From NCBI RefSeq assembly GCF_003315205.1, contig NZ_QNRR01000007.1, positions 186,001-250,000 on the forward strand: 64,000 nt of DNA. The letters are read 5' to 3'. Each line of letters begins with the position of its first letter. Positions within the stretch are counted from its first letter, which is position 1. The notes under the pieces were generated by a model. The model was given only the letters and a program-made list of their open reading frames with translations, was not told the origin of the DNA and searched no databases. Shown here piece by piece: positions 52,242 through 61,182 of the stretch. The DNA comes from Roseimicrobium gellanilyticum. Its GTDB lineage: Bacteria > Verrucomicrobiota > Verrucomicrobiia > Verrucomicrobiales > Verrucomicrobiaceae. Made by a program: the position numbers and the translations under genes.

Positions 52242-52901
52242 ATGCTGCCACGCTTCCTCTCCACGCTCTCGATTCTGCTTTGCCTGACATCCGCCATCTC
52301 CGCGCATGAAGTCTGGATTGAGGAACTGGATGGCAAGCTGGTGGTGCGCTTCGCGGAGTATGGCGAAGAGTATGAGAAGTCACCGGGACACCTCGATTCG
52401 CTGACGGCACCCCAGGCGTGGACCACCGGCGAAGACGGCAAGCCCGCGCCATTCGAAGTGCAGAAGAAAGCGGATCACTTCCTCCTGGTTGGCGCGACCA
52501 CGGCCAAGGGCGCGACGGCAGAGACGGGCTTTCCTGTGATGAAGCGCGGCGATGCTCCGGCTCGCAAACCGAACTTCTATGCGCGCTGGCACCATGCGGC
52601 CGCGGGTGAGGCCAAGCCTGCGATGATGTTCGACATTGTGCCGACGGCGACTCCTGGTGAGGTGCAGGTGTTTTTCCGGGGCAAGCCGATGGCCGACACG
52701 AAGGTCTTTGTCGTGCCGCCGCAGGGCAAGGAAGAAGAACTCACCACGGACAAGGATGGCAAGGCCAAGTTCACCATCGGCAAGTCCGGTAACTACCTGC
52801 TCTATTGCAAGCATCATCGCGAAGACCTTCCTGGGTTCTCGGGTGGCGTGGCCTACGAAGCGCTGAGCCACAATTGCTCCCTGCTGTGGAAGCAACCCTA
52901 A
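52242..52901 (+). CDS. Exported DUF4198-like protein
   Basis: The 219-residue protein has a signal peptide ending SAISAHEV. It resembles DUF4198 (periplasmic Ni/Co-uptake-associated type): HEVWIEELDGKLVVRFAEYG, a VFFRGKPMADTKVFVVPPQG strand pair and FTIGKSGNYLLYCKHHRED. The His at the mature N-terminus could bind metal. It likely pairs with the Kelch gene immediately upstream. No transporter is linked. Confidence 0.72.
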   Translation: MLPRFLSTLSILLCLTSAISAHEVWIEELDGKLVVRFAEYGEEYEKSPGHLDSLTAPQAWTTGEDGKPAPFEVQKKADHFLLVGATTAKGATAETGFPVMKRGDAPARKPNFYARWHHAAAGEAKPAMMFDIVPTATPGEVQVFFRGKPMADTKVFVVPPQGKEEELTTDKDGKAKFTIGKSGNYLLYCKHHREDLPGFSGGVAYEALSHNCSLLWKQP

Positions 52902-52973
52902 ATCGATAGCACGGTGAGCGGTGAGCGGTGCGGCAGTGGGACGGTGGGAGCTTCTTTGAAGTGATGACTGTCC

Positions 52974-53612
52974 CTAGGCGGCGAGGCGCTTTTCAAGGTC
53001 CTTGCGTACAATGGGCGCGAGGGCCTCGATGGTGAGGAGCTTCTCCAACGTCTCGGTGGCTTCTTCATTGAGGCGATGGACTCCGAGGAGATCGCGCACC
53101 GTGACGCGCAGCGGGTGCTGCTCCACGATTTCAATGGTGTCTCCCATGGCGAGCGTGCCTTCTTGGAGCACCTTGTAGTAGAAGCCACTGTGGCCACTTT
53201 GCAGGAAGGGCTTCAGGATATCAGGGCGACCGACCTTGTGCGCGAACTTGAAGCAAGGCAATCGCTCACAGGTAACTTGGAGCAGGACATTGCCCATGCG
53301 GTGGACATCGCCGATGCAGACTTCCGTTTCGACAAGGCCGCTGGTAGTCAGGTTCTCACCGAAGGTGCCGTGTGCCAGTGATTCTGCGCCGAGGAATTTT
53401 GCCCAGTGAGGATAGTGCTCGATGGGATAAGCGTAGACCGCTTGATGTTCCCCGCCGTGAACGGTGAGATCTGCCTGTCCATCACCAGCGAGCCCCAGTT
53501 TGCGTAACTCCACCGGGCCGGTCACCGGCTCCTTGTAGATACCCGTGGGCACTGCCTTTCCGTTGATTTCGATCACGCGGGGCATGGCGACATTCACGGA
53601 GAGGATTTGCAT
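52974..53612 (-). CDS. MOSC-domain protein (YiiM-like)
   Basis: The ATG at 53612 gives 212 residues. The MOSC pattern is VTGPVELRKLGLAGDGQADL, VHGGEHQAVYAYP, GTFGENLTTSGL, GDVHRMG, and VTCERLPCFK with the conserved Cys. YiiM-like proteins reduce N-hydroxylated compounds using molybdenum cofactor. A thioesterase gene lies upstream with the same direction. Confidence 0.88.
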   Translation of the reverse strand: MQILSVNVAMPRVIEINGKAVPTGIYKEPVTGPVELRKLGLAGDGQADLTVHGGEHQAVYAYPIEHYPHWAKFLGAESLAHGTFGENLTTSGLVETEVCIGDVHRMGNVLLQVTCERLPCFKFAHKVGRPDILKPFLQSGHSGFYYKVLQEGTLAMGDTIEIVEQHPLRVTVRDLLGVHRLNEEATETLEKLLTIEALAPIVRKDLEKRLAA

Positions 53613-53718
53613 GGGGCGAGAGTGGGAGTTGGGTGCAAGCGGACGGCACAACGTGCCGCATGATTCACGCCAACAGTACGGTTGCGGTGGGCGGATTGGT
53701 GCCGCCGATTAAAAACCA

Positions 53719-54213
53719 TCACCGCACCGCCACATACGTACCCGTGAATCGCACACAGGTCTGTGCATTCTCGGTGACCGTGCAGGTGAGCTGGATGCGA
53801 GCTTTGCCTTTTTGGGTGAACTGTCTGTGAAAGCTCTGCATCAGAGCTGCATCAGGGCGCTCACACACCACGCGAATCAAGGGCTCCTTGACCGGATGGA
53901 GATAGGAGATGGTACTTTCCTTCACCACGACGTGAGGCTTGGAGGTGTGCGTGCCGGCTTCTTCTTCACGACTTTGCCCTTCGAGATCCAGCCAGAGCAG
54001 CGCATAGCCTGCAAGCGTGCACAGCGCGCTCAGGCTCCCTCCAAAGGCCGTGCCAAGATGGTTGTGATTGGTCTCAAGAGGGGCGGTAAGAACCAGGTGG
54101 CCCGTGTGGGCTTCGTAGGACTCAATGCCCACGCCCATCGCGCGGGTGATGGGGATCTGGGCATGGAGGTACGCTTCGGTTGTCTGGCAAAGAGCCTGCG
54201 GGTCGGTGGGCAT
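53719..54213 (-). CDS. YiiD-C-like hotdog-fold thioesterase
   Basis: The 164-residue protein has a hotdog fold. LETNHNHLGTAFGGSLSALC is the family signature with the catalytic-site residues, and WLDLEGQS-type and ISYLHPVKEPLIRV strands follow. It could cleave acyl-CoA or acyl-ACP thioesters. The MOSC gene is downstream by 106 bases. Confidence 0.82.
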   Translation of the reverse strand: MPTDPQALCQTTEAYLHAQIPITRAMGVGIESYEAHTGHLVLTAPLETNHNHLGTAFGGSLSALCTLAGYALLWLDLEGQSREEEAGTHTSKPHVVVKESTISYLHPVKEPLIRVVCERPDAALMQSFHRQFTQKGKARIQLTCTVTENAQTCVRFTGTYVAVR

Positions 54214-54453
54214 GATTCGTGGTTGCGCACCATGGGAAGCGCTTCGCCACAGGCAAGTGGGGATGCAGGAGCATGGGGTGGTGTTGCAGGAACCACTAGT
54301 GACACTAACAGGAGGTCAAATTGGGGAGGAGTTGGGAGCTTCTCAGCGCCGCCGATCTAAAAATCACCCAATTGACCCCGCACCAGAGATGTCTAGGCTC
54401 AATCTCAGGCGGGTGCATCTTCTTGGGTAACCACCAGTTACGATAGCAATTTC

Positions 54454-54906
54454 ATGAATCTAAGCTTCGTCACAGATACGTCGACGTTGTGCGTTTTTGA
54501 TCTGGAGGCACTCAGACATCGTTTACATGATGATGCTGATTGGTGGAGCATACCTGAAGATGAAGTGGCAGAGGTTAACCTGGGAAATGTCGCTTTCCTG
54601 GGATTGGGGAAAGACGGCCGATTTGATGTGAGGCTTGTGGACGAGGTGCACAACGGCATCTGTGTTATGCTAAAATGTCCGTCTGGCAGGATGTTTATTG
54701 GTGCTGGCGAGGAGGTGACAGGCGGAGAGCTGGAACCGGAAGCAGTTCGAGGCGGTGGATTCTATCGAGTGGAACCCGGGACATATGTAGTCCACGCAGC
54801 ACTCGTTGTTCCGAACCAAATCCAACTCAGCTTGTCGCGAACTGTCAATTCGCCCGTGAACAGGTTTCTCGTGCCGGTGAGCCTTATGGAAAAAAACCAC
54901 ATCTAG
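54454..54906 (+). CDS. DUF6386-like small protein
   Basis: The 150-residue soluble protein (TDTSTLCVFDLEALRHRLHD) resembles DUF6386, a family often seen beside toxin/immunity genes. It has many small beta strands and no signal. Composition is A+T-richer than the surroundings, hinting at transfer. A short inverted repeat (GGTCAAATTGGG / CCCAATTGACC near 54314-54377) lies before it. Confidence 0.55.
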   Translation: MNLSFVTDTSTLCVFDLEALRHRLHDDADWWSIPEDEVAEVNLGNVAFLGLGKDGRFDVRLVDEVHNGICVMLKCPSGRMFIGAGEEVTGGELEPEAVRGGGFYRVEPGTYVVHAALVVPNQIQLSLSRTVNSPVNRFLVPVSLMEKNHI

Positions 54907-54965
54907 CGGACTATCCGCGGACATCTATCGGCGGCGCGAAAAGAGGGCCATACCATATTCACCCT

Positions 54966-56423
54966 TCACTTCGCCTTCAACTCCGCCAGCATGCTCTTTA
55001 GCTTCTCTGCGATCTTGGTGGAGGCATCCACTTCCAGATAACTGCTGCGGGCGCGCCAGGTTTCGTAGCCGCCCAGCTTGTGTTGCTCGGGCGTGGGAAG
55101 ATAGCCGTTGTAGCCGTTGGCGAGAGAGACGGTGAAGTGGCGGGTGAAGGGCGTGCTCTTCTTCAGGTCGAGGCCGATCTCCACAAACGTCTCGCAGGGG
55201 ATGGTGGCGATGCTGAGATCACCGATGCGATAGGCTTGCAGCTTCACAGGGACTTTGTCGGGATAGTCGGCGAGCTTCACGGTCTCACGGGCATAGATGG
55301 CCTTGCGGTCGGCCCACTGACCGTCTTTGTCCTTGGGGACGGTCTCGAGTATTTGCCTGGCTTGGGCGAGGCCCGCAGCGTCCGCTTTGCGCACGCCAAG
55401 CTGGAGCACGGTTTCCGAGGTGCCGAGCATGGTCGTGGGTGACCACTTCAGGTTGTCATAGGCGCCCATGGCGGCGTCAGCCACGCTGCGTGCGACGTTC
55501 TTGATCTGTTCACCGGGTTGGCGCTTCAGGCGGATGGGAGAGGCGAAGTTGATGTTGTTGATGTCGCCGCTGGTGCCGTTCGACATGATGCCGACAAACG
55601 CAGGCTTGCCCTGATAGCGCGTATCGGTGGCCTTGAGGCGCCCGGCCATTTCATGGGCGAACGCGGCGAAGTAGTCGGCGGAGATGGCTGGATTGCCGCC
55701 CACATAGTGGAGGCTGTAATTCGCCAACAGGGCGAGGGGGCGCTTGTCCTCGGCGGATCGCACAGCAAGGATGCCCACATCCGGATCCACGGGACCGGCG
55801 GGCACGGAGACCTTGGGATTCTGTGCGCCGGGATTCATCCAGGCACGGTCCGTCGTGACGGAGAAGGGGTTCTCATACTGCTCCTGCTCCTTCACGCGCC
55901 AGCGCCGGTTGAAGACCTGCGAGGGATCGCTGCCGAAGCCCCATGCGATTTCTGCGGGTTCCAGATTTTCATGTGCCTTGATCAAGCCCTCTGCGATGAG
56001 AGCGGGCACCGTGGCCACATAGTCCATGTCGGGGTCGCTCTGGAATGCAGGACCGAGAGCCGCGGCAGAGTGCGTATGCGTGGCGGAAATCATGATCTGG
56101 CCAGCAGGTACCCCGGTCCTTTTTGAGGCGATTTCCTTGGCCTTGTCGCAGATGTCCTGCGGGATCATGCAGGCATCTACCACACACAGGATGATTTCCA
56201 CTGCACCGTCATGGATGGCCACACAGCGCGCGTGCATCGGGTCCGTGATCGCTTGTGCAAATCCTCCCTTCATGCTGCCATTCACCGCAGAGGGAAATTT
56301 GGTGGGGGAGATGTCCTGGGCATAGGCGCCTGCGCGGAGAGTCCCCGCAGCATAAATAGCAGACGGCATCAGGATGCACGTAGCGAGCAACACAGGGAGC
56401 AGGAGAAAAGACCAGCGTGTCAT
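54966..56423 (-). CDS. Neutral ceramidase-like exported hydrolase
   Basis: The 485-residue protein has a signal peptide (LLATCILMPSAIYAAG). It matches the N-terminal domain of neutral/alkaline ceramidases: GAYAQDISPTKFP, PMHARCVAIHDGAVEIILCV, ISATHTHSAAALGPAF (metal His residues), LANYSLHYVGG, and SNGTSGDINNINF (active Ser region). Versions in Verrucomicrobia and Planctomycetes lack the C-terminal domain and likely hydrolyse other amides. It is not linked to a partner. Confidence 0.88.
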   Translation of the reverse strand: MTRWSFLLLPVLLATCILMPSAIYAAGTLRAGAYAQDISPTKFPSAVNGSMKGGFAQAITDPMHARCVAIHDGAVEIILCVVDACMIPQDICDKAKEIASKRTGVPAGQIMISATHTHSAAALGPAFQSDPDMDYVATVPALIAEGLIKAHENLEPAEIAWGFGSDPSQVFNRRWRVKEQEQYENPFSVTTDRAWMNPGAQNPKVSVPAGPVDPDVGILAVRSAEDKRPLALLANYSLHYVGGNPAISADYFAAFAHEMAGRLKATDTRYQGKPAFVGIMSNGTSGDINNINFASPIRLKRQPGEQIKNVARSVADAAMGAYDNLKWSPTTMLGTSETVLQLGVRKADAAGLAQARQILETVPKDKDGQWADRKAIYARETVKLADYPDKVPVKLQAYRIGDLSIATIPCETFVEIGLDLKKSTPFTRHFTVSLANGYNGYLPTPEQHKLGGYETWRARSSYLEVDASTKIAEKLKSMLAELKAK

Positions 56424-56569
56424 GCGTGCTGGTACGCGGTCCGTTTCCGCCTTCTTTGCCTTGCATCACAAACCGAGGGAACGTGGCCACATTCGGCACA
56501 TGCAGGGCTCTATGCGGCTGGCACGTGCAGAACATGGCGGAGTCCCTGCTCCACACGTGTTCATGTTTC

Positions 56570-57430
56570 TCAGGAGAACACCACCGTCTTGTTCCGGTAC
56601 ACCAGCAGACGATTCATCACATGCCACCAGAGGGCCTTGGCGAGCACGGTCTTTTCCAGGTCCTTTCCAAGGCGCACCAGATCCGCCACGCTGTCTTCAT
56701 GAGACACGCGCATCACGTCCTGATGGATGATGGGGCCCTGATCGAGGTCCTCGGTCACGTAGTGACTGGTGGCGCCGATAATCTTCACCCCGCGCTCGTA
56801 GGCCTGATGATAGGGCTTCGCTCCCACGAAGGCGGGCAGGAAGGAGTGGTGGATATTCAGGATGGCGTCCGGGAATTCACGGATGAGCGCCGGGCTCACA
56901 ATCTGCATGTAGCGAGCGAGCACCACGGTATCGATCCCGTGCTCGCGAAGCAGGGCGATTTGAGCTTCTTCCTGCGCGGCCTTGTTTGCCGGCGTGATGG
57001 GGAAGTGGTGGAAGGGAATGCCGAAGCGTTCCGCCGCAGGGCGCAGTACTTCGTGATTGCTGACCACCACGGGAATCTCCACCGGCAGCTCACCAGCTTC
57101 ATGACGTGAGAGCAGATCGTACAGGCAATGGCTTTCCTTCGAGACGAAGAGGGCGAGCCGCTTCCGCTGGCTGGCGAAGTGCAGCTTCCACCACATCTGG
57201 TGGCGGCGACCCAGGATGGAGAATCGCGAGTCGATCTCCTCCTTCTCCAGATGGAACTTCTCCAAGGACCACTCCACGCGCATGAAGAAGAGATTGCCCA
57301 GAGGATCGATGTGCTGCTCGAGATCGAGGATGTTCCCGCCGTGGGAGAAGATGAACCCGGTCACATCATGGACCAGTCCAGGCTGGTCCGGGCAATGAAT
57401 GAGCAGGGTGGCGGTGTCTGAAGTGGGCAT
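56570..57430 (-). CDS. purU: Formyltetrahydrofolate deformylase
   Basis: From the ATG at 57430 the protein has 286 residues: an N-terminal ACT domain (TLLIHCPDQPGLVHDVTGFI) and a formyltransferase-like catalytic domain with NIHHSFLPAFVGAKPYHQAY, where the Asn-His pair and the late Asp (TSHYVTEDLDQGPII) form the active site. It hydrolyses 10-formyl-THF to THF and formate, balancing one-carbon pools. The SHMT part of the fusion at 29.5 kb is in the same pathway but not adjacent. Confidence 0.95.
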   Translation of the reverse strand: MPTSDTATLLIHCPDQPGLVHDVTGFIFSHGGNILDLEQHIDPLGNLFFMRVEWSLEKFHLEKEEIDSRFSILGRRHQMWWKLHFASQRKRLALFVSKESHCLYDLLSRHEAGELPVEIPVVVSNHEVLRPAAERFGIPFHHFPITPANKAAQEEAQIALLREHGIDTVVLARYMQIVSPALIREFPDAILNIHHSFLPAFVGAKPYHQAYERGVKIIGATSHYVTEDLDQGPIIHQDVMRVSHEDSVADLVRLGKDLEKTVLAKALWWHVMNRLLVYRNKTVVFS

Positions 57431-57492
57431 TGCTCCAAGTTTCGACAGATTTCGGGTGTCGGCAACCTTTCGCCCACGGGTGTGGTCCGATG

Positions 57493-58743
57493 TTACCCGG
57501 GCGGAAGCATGGATGGTCCATCCTTGCACCACATTCCCAGAGACCGAAGTTGCAACCTGATGACCGTCGCATCTTTGGCTTCGAGCTTCACTTCGTGACC
57601 CTCGCCCTCACGCTGACAGAGGACTCGAAGGACGAGGTCACAGGATGGTGGCTCATCGCCATTGACCTGAAGACCGATGAGGTGCGTTTCATCACCCCGC
57701 TGTACTTTGAGCAGTGGTGGGTGGAGCCTCATCGGGCCGTTCCAGCTCTCAGGCGAACTCACATTCCAGCCGTTCTGGGACAAGAGCTGTGCGGTGACCT
57801 GAACGGCCGGAGGCGCGCCATTCCAGGAATCGCCCGCCCGTAGCGCGCTGAACATGTCTTCCAGCAGGTAGTCCGAGTCGCCCGGTCGATCGGCCCATGG
57901 TGTGCCTTCGTATGGCAGGGGCTGCTTCAATTGCACCTCCAGAAAGGCACTGCCTACGACGAGAGCTCCCTCCCGGGGCACGTATCCCGAGGTGGCATGA
58001 TCCATGACCATGAACCGGAGTTTGAGTGGTGGCAGGTTGCTCCTGGACTCGTCGCTTTCGACGGTGCCCTCAAACATCCATCCCTTATCGCCGAAGAACT
58101 CGATGGCACGCAGGTTTTCCACCTTGGTCACAAAGGTGTACCAGAGGGGCTCCTCGGAAGGCTGGAACGAGCGAAGATTTTCGTTGGAAATGGTGACCCT
58201 GGAGAGGTCGGCCGGGGCGACGTCTGGCTCCTTCTCCTTCCGCATAGCGCGCTGTATTTCCAGAAGTGGCCCCTGAGTGATCTCGAAACTCGATTCCATG
58301 GGGGACAGGTCTGAGACCAGCGCCCCGAGGTCGGCCAGATAGTGTCCGCCTGGGCGGAGCAGTGGCTGGTGGTCCGCGTAGTCGGGGTCAAATGCCTCGA
58401 GCTGTGTCCCGCGTTGCGTCAGCATATGAAGAGCCCCAGCGCAGGCGAGATCCTCATCCTCCAAGGTGTCCAGCAGTTCCACTTCCGCAGGTTCGCCATC
58501 TACGAGTATGGGATAGGCGGCTTGCATGAGAAGGCCCTCCGACTTCGAGCGCTCGATGAGGATCGCAATGCCCACGCCATCCTGGCTTACGCTGGCGGAC
58601 TGAAATTGCTCTGAAGGGGTCTCCCTGAGCGGGCTGCCCCATCCCTGCCAGACCGAGGTGGGAAAGGCCTTCAGGAAGCTGTCGAAATCCGCCAGGGCTT
58701 CATAGCGGTCATCACCCAGGAGCAAACGGAGCGTCCAGTGCAT
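57493..58743 (-). CDS. Hypothetical protein
   Basis: The 416-residue protein has no signal, membrane helix or recognised domain. It starts MHWTLRLLLGDDRYEALADF and is acidic in the middle. It includes LWYTFVTKVENLRAIEFFG and GWMFEGTVESDESRSNLPPL, and ends in several beta strands. A soluble cytoplasmic role is likely. It precedes purU on the same strand. Confidence 0.68.
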   Translation of the reverse strand: MHWTLRLLLGDDRYEALADFDSFLKAFPTSVWQGWGSPLRETPSEQFQSASVSQDGVGIAILIERSKSEGLLMQAAYPILVDGEPAEVELLDTLEDEDLACAGALHMLTQRGTQLEAFDPDYADHQPLLRPGGHYLADLGALVSDLSPMESSFEITQGPLLEIQRAMRKEKEPDVAPADLSRVTISNENLRSFQPSEEPLWYTFVTKVENLRAIEFFGDKGWMFEGTVESDESRSNLPPLKLRFMVMDHATSGYVPREGALVVGSAFLEVQLKQPLPYEGTPWADRPGDSDYLLEDMFSALRAGDSWNGAPPAVQVTAQLLSQNGWNVSSPESWNGPMRLHPPLLKVQRGDETHLIGLQVNGDEPPSCDLVLRVLCQREGEGHEVKLEAKDATVIRLQLRSLGMWCKDGPSMLPPG

Positions 58744-58841
58744 GAGTCAGAGTTTTGCGATGCGCATGCTCATTCGCCACCAAGGTTCCTAAACTCAAGG
58801 GAAATCGTAAAGCGATGGGCAGATCCACTTCATGAGAGAAG

Positions 58842-58926
58842 TGGTGCTCGGGAAGGGACTCGAACCCTTAAGCCTTTCGGCACAAGATCCTTAGTCTTGC
58901 GCGTATACCAATTCCGCCACCCGAGC
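58842..58926 (-). tRNA. tRNA-Leu, anticodon AAG
   Basis: The acceptor stem GCTCGGG/CCCGAGC is perfect, the D arm begins GGTGGCGGAATTGGTATAC, the anticodon stem CAAGA/TCTTG encloses loop CTAAGGA, so positions 34-36 are AAG. A long variable arm (GCC-GAAA-GGC), a T arm with AAGGG-TTCGAGT-CCCTT and encoded CCA follow. All class II leucine features are present. The anticodon suggests a modified A34 (inosine). A hairpin CCACTTC/GAAGTGG (58825-58844) overlaps its 3' end and may aid 3' processing. Confidence 0.95.
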
Positions 58927-58940
58927 GGGAGGGGACCGAG

Positions 58941-58968
58941 AGTATGCGTAGTCTCGCGACGTGTGCAA
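58941..58968 (-). promoter_or_regulatory. Candidate promoter of tRNA-Leu
   Basis: On the minus strand TTGCAC (58968-58963) and CATACT (58946-58941) are separated by 16 bases. The -10 lies about 15 bases before the tRNA 5' end. Both boxes match the consensus only in part. Confidence 0.5.
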
Positions 58969-59061
58969 GCAGTTTGAGCACTTTCGCTGACAATAAAATG
59001 GTCCGGCCCTTTCCAAGGGACGGACCAAATGGTGTCAGGGTGAGACCGATCCAGAGGGCGG

Positions 59062-59607
59062 CTATCGGGGATCCCGGCCAGTGGCTTCCACGTACTGCTG
59101 TTTCACGCTGTCGTAGCGTTCCTGCCAGCGCACGATGTCCCGCTGGAGTTCCATGTTCTGGCGCTCCAGCCACAGGGTGCGGCTGCGGGTGGCGCCGCCG
59201 CCTTCCGCCGTGCTTTCCTCCCCATAGCCCACGCCGGACTCGAGTGTGCCACGCACACGGTGGGGACTGGCCTTGAAGAAGGGCATCTCGCTGATGCGGC
59301 TGCGGTTGCCGTCCGCGGTATTGATCACGGTCACATGGTCATCGATTTCACCGGTGGCCAGGAACTCCTGAAGAGTGCCGACGCTCGTGGGTCCGTAGAG
59401 AAAATTGTCCGGCATCTCAATCAGCCAGTCCATCTGCAGTTCGGCCACCATGGGCGCGCGCCGCCAGGTGACCTTCTCGTCATTGCTCACACGATCCAGC
59501 GGGGAAATTTTGGCACCTGCGGCCCAAATCCGGAGCTGTTCCAATGGAGCCGGACCAAAAACTTCATTGTCCGTGACCTTGAGGAGATACCACGAATTGT
59601 CGCTCAT
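59062..59607 (-). CDS. GYF-like/DUF4339-type protein
   Basis: From the ATG at 59607 the protein has 181 residues. Two repeats resemble GYF_2 domains: SWYLLKVTDNEVFGPAPLEQ and MPDNFLYGPTSVGTLQEFLA, each with a xGP pattern. The C-terminal third is a coiled coil (ERQNMELQRDIVRWQERYDS). Such domains bind proline-rich ligands or protein partners. It diverges from the LptA-like lipoprotein gene 113 bases away. Confidence 0.78.
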   Translation of the reverse strand: MSDNSWYLLKVTDNEVFGPAPLEQLRIWAAGAKISPLDRVSNDEKVTWRRAPMVAELQMDWLIEMPDNFLYGPTSVGTLQEFLATGEIDDHVTVINTADGNRSRISEMPFFKASPHRVRGTLESGVGYGEESTAEGGGATRSRTLWLERQNMELQRDIVRWQERYDSVKQQYVEATGRDPR

Positions 59608-59719
59608 GTTCAGGATTCTAGCGGGATGGACGGGCCGCTTCCAAGAAAAAAGCACGGACGGGGGAGGATTCGTCGTTTTGATGTTGGTTTGCTTGCGTGC
59701 ACTTGCTTATCTTGAATCT

Positions 59720-60535
59720 ATGGAGTTACCGATGCCGAAGAATCTGCTTCCACCCCTTTTGCGCCTCAGTTTTGCCCTGACCTGCGGCCTGGTGCTGCCC
59801 ATGTGCCAGTCCACCTCGACCACAACGGGGGATGCTTCCGCCGCGGCTCCACACGCGGGACCGCTCACCGGGGCAGAAATTGCGGACAAGCAGGAGGGTG
59901 TGGATGTGGGCAAGCTCCTTTCCATGACGTACGACGAGGCGAAGAAGGTGAGCCCGAACAGCCTTGCCGTGCCGCCCTTTTACAAGCTGACCGCGGATGA
60001 GATTACGGTGCTGCGGACCAATGCCAAGGGGCAGCCGGAGCGTGTGCGCGCCAAGGGGAAGGTGTTTGTGCAGATCGATTTCCGTGAGAAGCTGGTGGCG
60101 CTGGCCCAGGAGGCCTACATCGAGTCCGATGGCGAAGTGATCCTTCGTGGCCGCCCGCTCCTGAAGCGGGGCCGCAGCGTGGTGGAAGGCCTGAGCGAAA
60201 CGACGGTGTATTACATCAAAGGAACCCGTCTCCAGGTGATTGGAAAGCATCGTCTGGCCAAGCAGGAGGGCGGCATCGAGAGCCCCCATGGCGGTACCAT
60301 CCGGCCCAGCTTTGACGTGCAGCCCACGTGGCGTCGCGCGTGGAAGGATGGCCCGAACCCACTCCTCCCTGCGTTGACTCCTTCCGTGGTGCCAGCCGAA
60401 ATGCGTGCCAGCCCCCTGCTGCCACCGGTGCAGAACTCCAGTGATCTGCCGAAGCTCCTCGTGCCGGATGATGATCCGCCGATCCCTTCGACAAACGGAG
60501 CGAAGCCGCTGCCCGTGCCGCCGCCGCCACAATAA
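59720..60535 (+). CDS. Lipoprotein with LptA/OstA-like domain
   Basis: From the ATG at 59720 the protein has 271 residues. A lipobox (LPMC) ends a signal peptide, so it is anchored in the envelope. A beta-jellyroll LptA-type stretch is seen in RVRAKGKVFVQIDFREKLVA, EAYIESDGEVILRGRPLLKR, and TTVYYIKGTRLQVIGKH. The rest is proline-rich. LptA-like domains shuttle or hold lipopolysaccharide, but this one may have another ligand. An ATG at 59732 is an alternative start. Confidence 0.8.
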   Translation: MELPMPKNLLPPLLRLSFALTCGLVLPMCQSTSTTTGDASAAAPHAGPLTGAEIADKQEGVDVGKLLSMTYDEAKKVSPNSLAVPPFYKLTADEITVLRTNAKGQPERVRAKGKVFVQIDFREKLVALAQEAYIESDGEVILRGRPLLKRGRSVVEGLSETTVYYIKGTRLQVIGKHRLAKQEGGIESPHGGTIRPSFDVQPTWRRAWKDGPNPLLPALTPSVVPAEMRASPLLPPVQNSSDLPKLLVPDDDPPIPSTNGAKPLPVPPPPQ

Positions 60536-61182
60536 GGGGCGGCCAGCCCTCCCTGCGGGACCATTCACGGCGGCCTCACGTCATTTCTGTGAGGCTCGCC
60601 AGGCTGCGATGCGTTGAATTCCAGTGTCGATCTCTGCTTGGGCTCTCACCGTGAGGTCAGCCAGGGCAGATAAAGTTGTCGGATGGCACTGACGACCGTG
60701 ACCCTTCAGGGTCTCACTGGTGCATGCTATCTTGGGGCTTGCTCGTCTCGGAAAGCTGCGCGTTGAGCGCACGCTCATCCCTCTGCTGTGCCAGAGTGAT
60801 GAAGTACTGCTTCTTTACCGCGGGATCTTTCTCATGTGGCGACACACATGGCTGTAAGCGCCATCCTGCTGATGGATGAAAAGACTGGATTCACAGTGAG
60901 AACACGTCCCAAAGACGGGCTTCTTTGGATCGCGACCAACTAAAGGGGCGCAACTGGGGGTGGATGCTCCTGCGACATGAAGTGGGAGAAGGATGGCAAA
61001 TCGTGCGTGAATGCATGCGCTCTCACGAATGACGGGCAAAAGCGGGAATGAATCAGGCTCGACCTTACCGAAGCCCGGTCCGGCGCGGAGATTGCTCGAC
61101 AGAAACATCGACATTGATGTCAGAAATGAGAATTTAACAAATCCTGAAAAAATTGCTTCCCTGAAAGGACTGGAGCTGTTAA
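60536..61182. other. 647-base region with no intact gene
   Basis: This stretch between the lipoprotein and histidine kinase genes has no intact gene. It holds the decayed gene at 60581-60978. The last 100 bases are A+T-rich and contain the promoter and ribosome-binding site (GGAG at 61172-61175) of the kinase. Confidence 0.5.
60581..60978 (-). pseudogene. Probable decayed small gene, frameshifted
   Basis: Reading leftward from the ATG at 60978, three frames in turn give protein-like text: MSQEHPPPVAPL, then GTCSHCESSLFIHQQ with paired Cys, then HEKDPAVKKQYFITLAQQ, then LADLTVRAQAEIDTGIQRIA. Each frame is stopped before the next becomes coding-like. The simplest reading is a small zinc-ribbon-type gene with at least two indels. 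Sequence error is an alternative. Confidence 0.35.
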
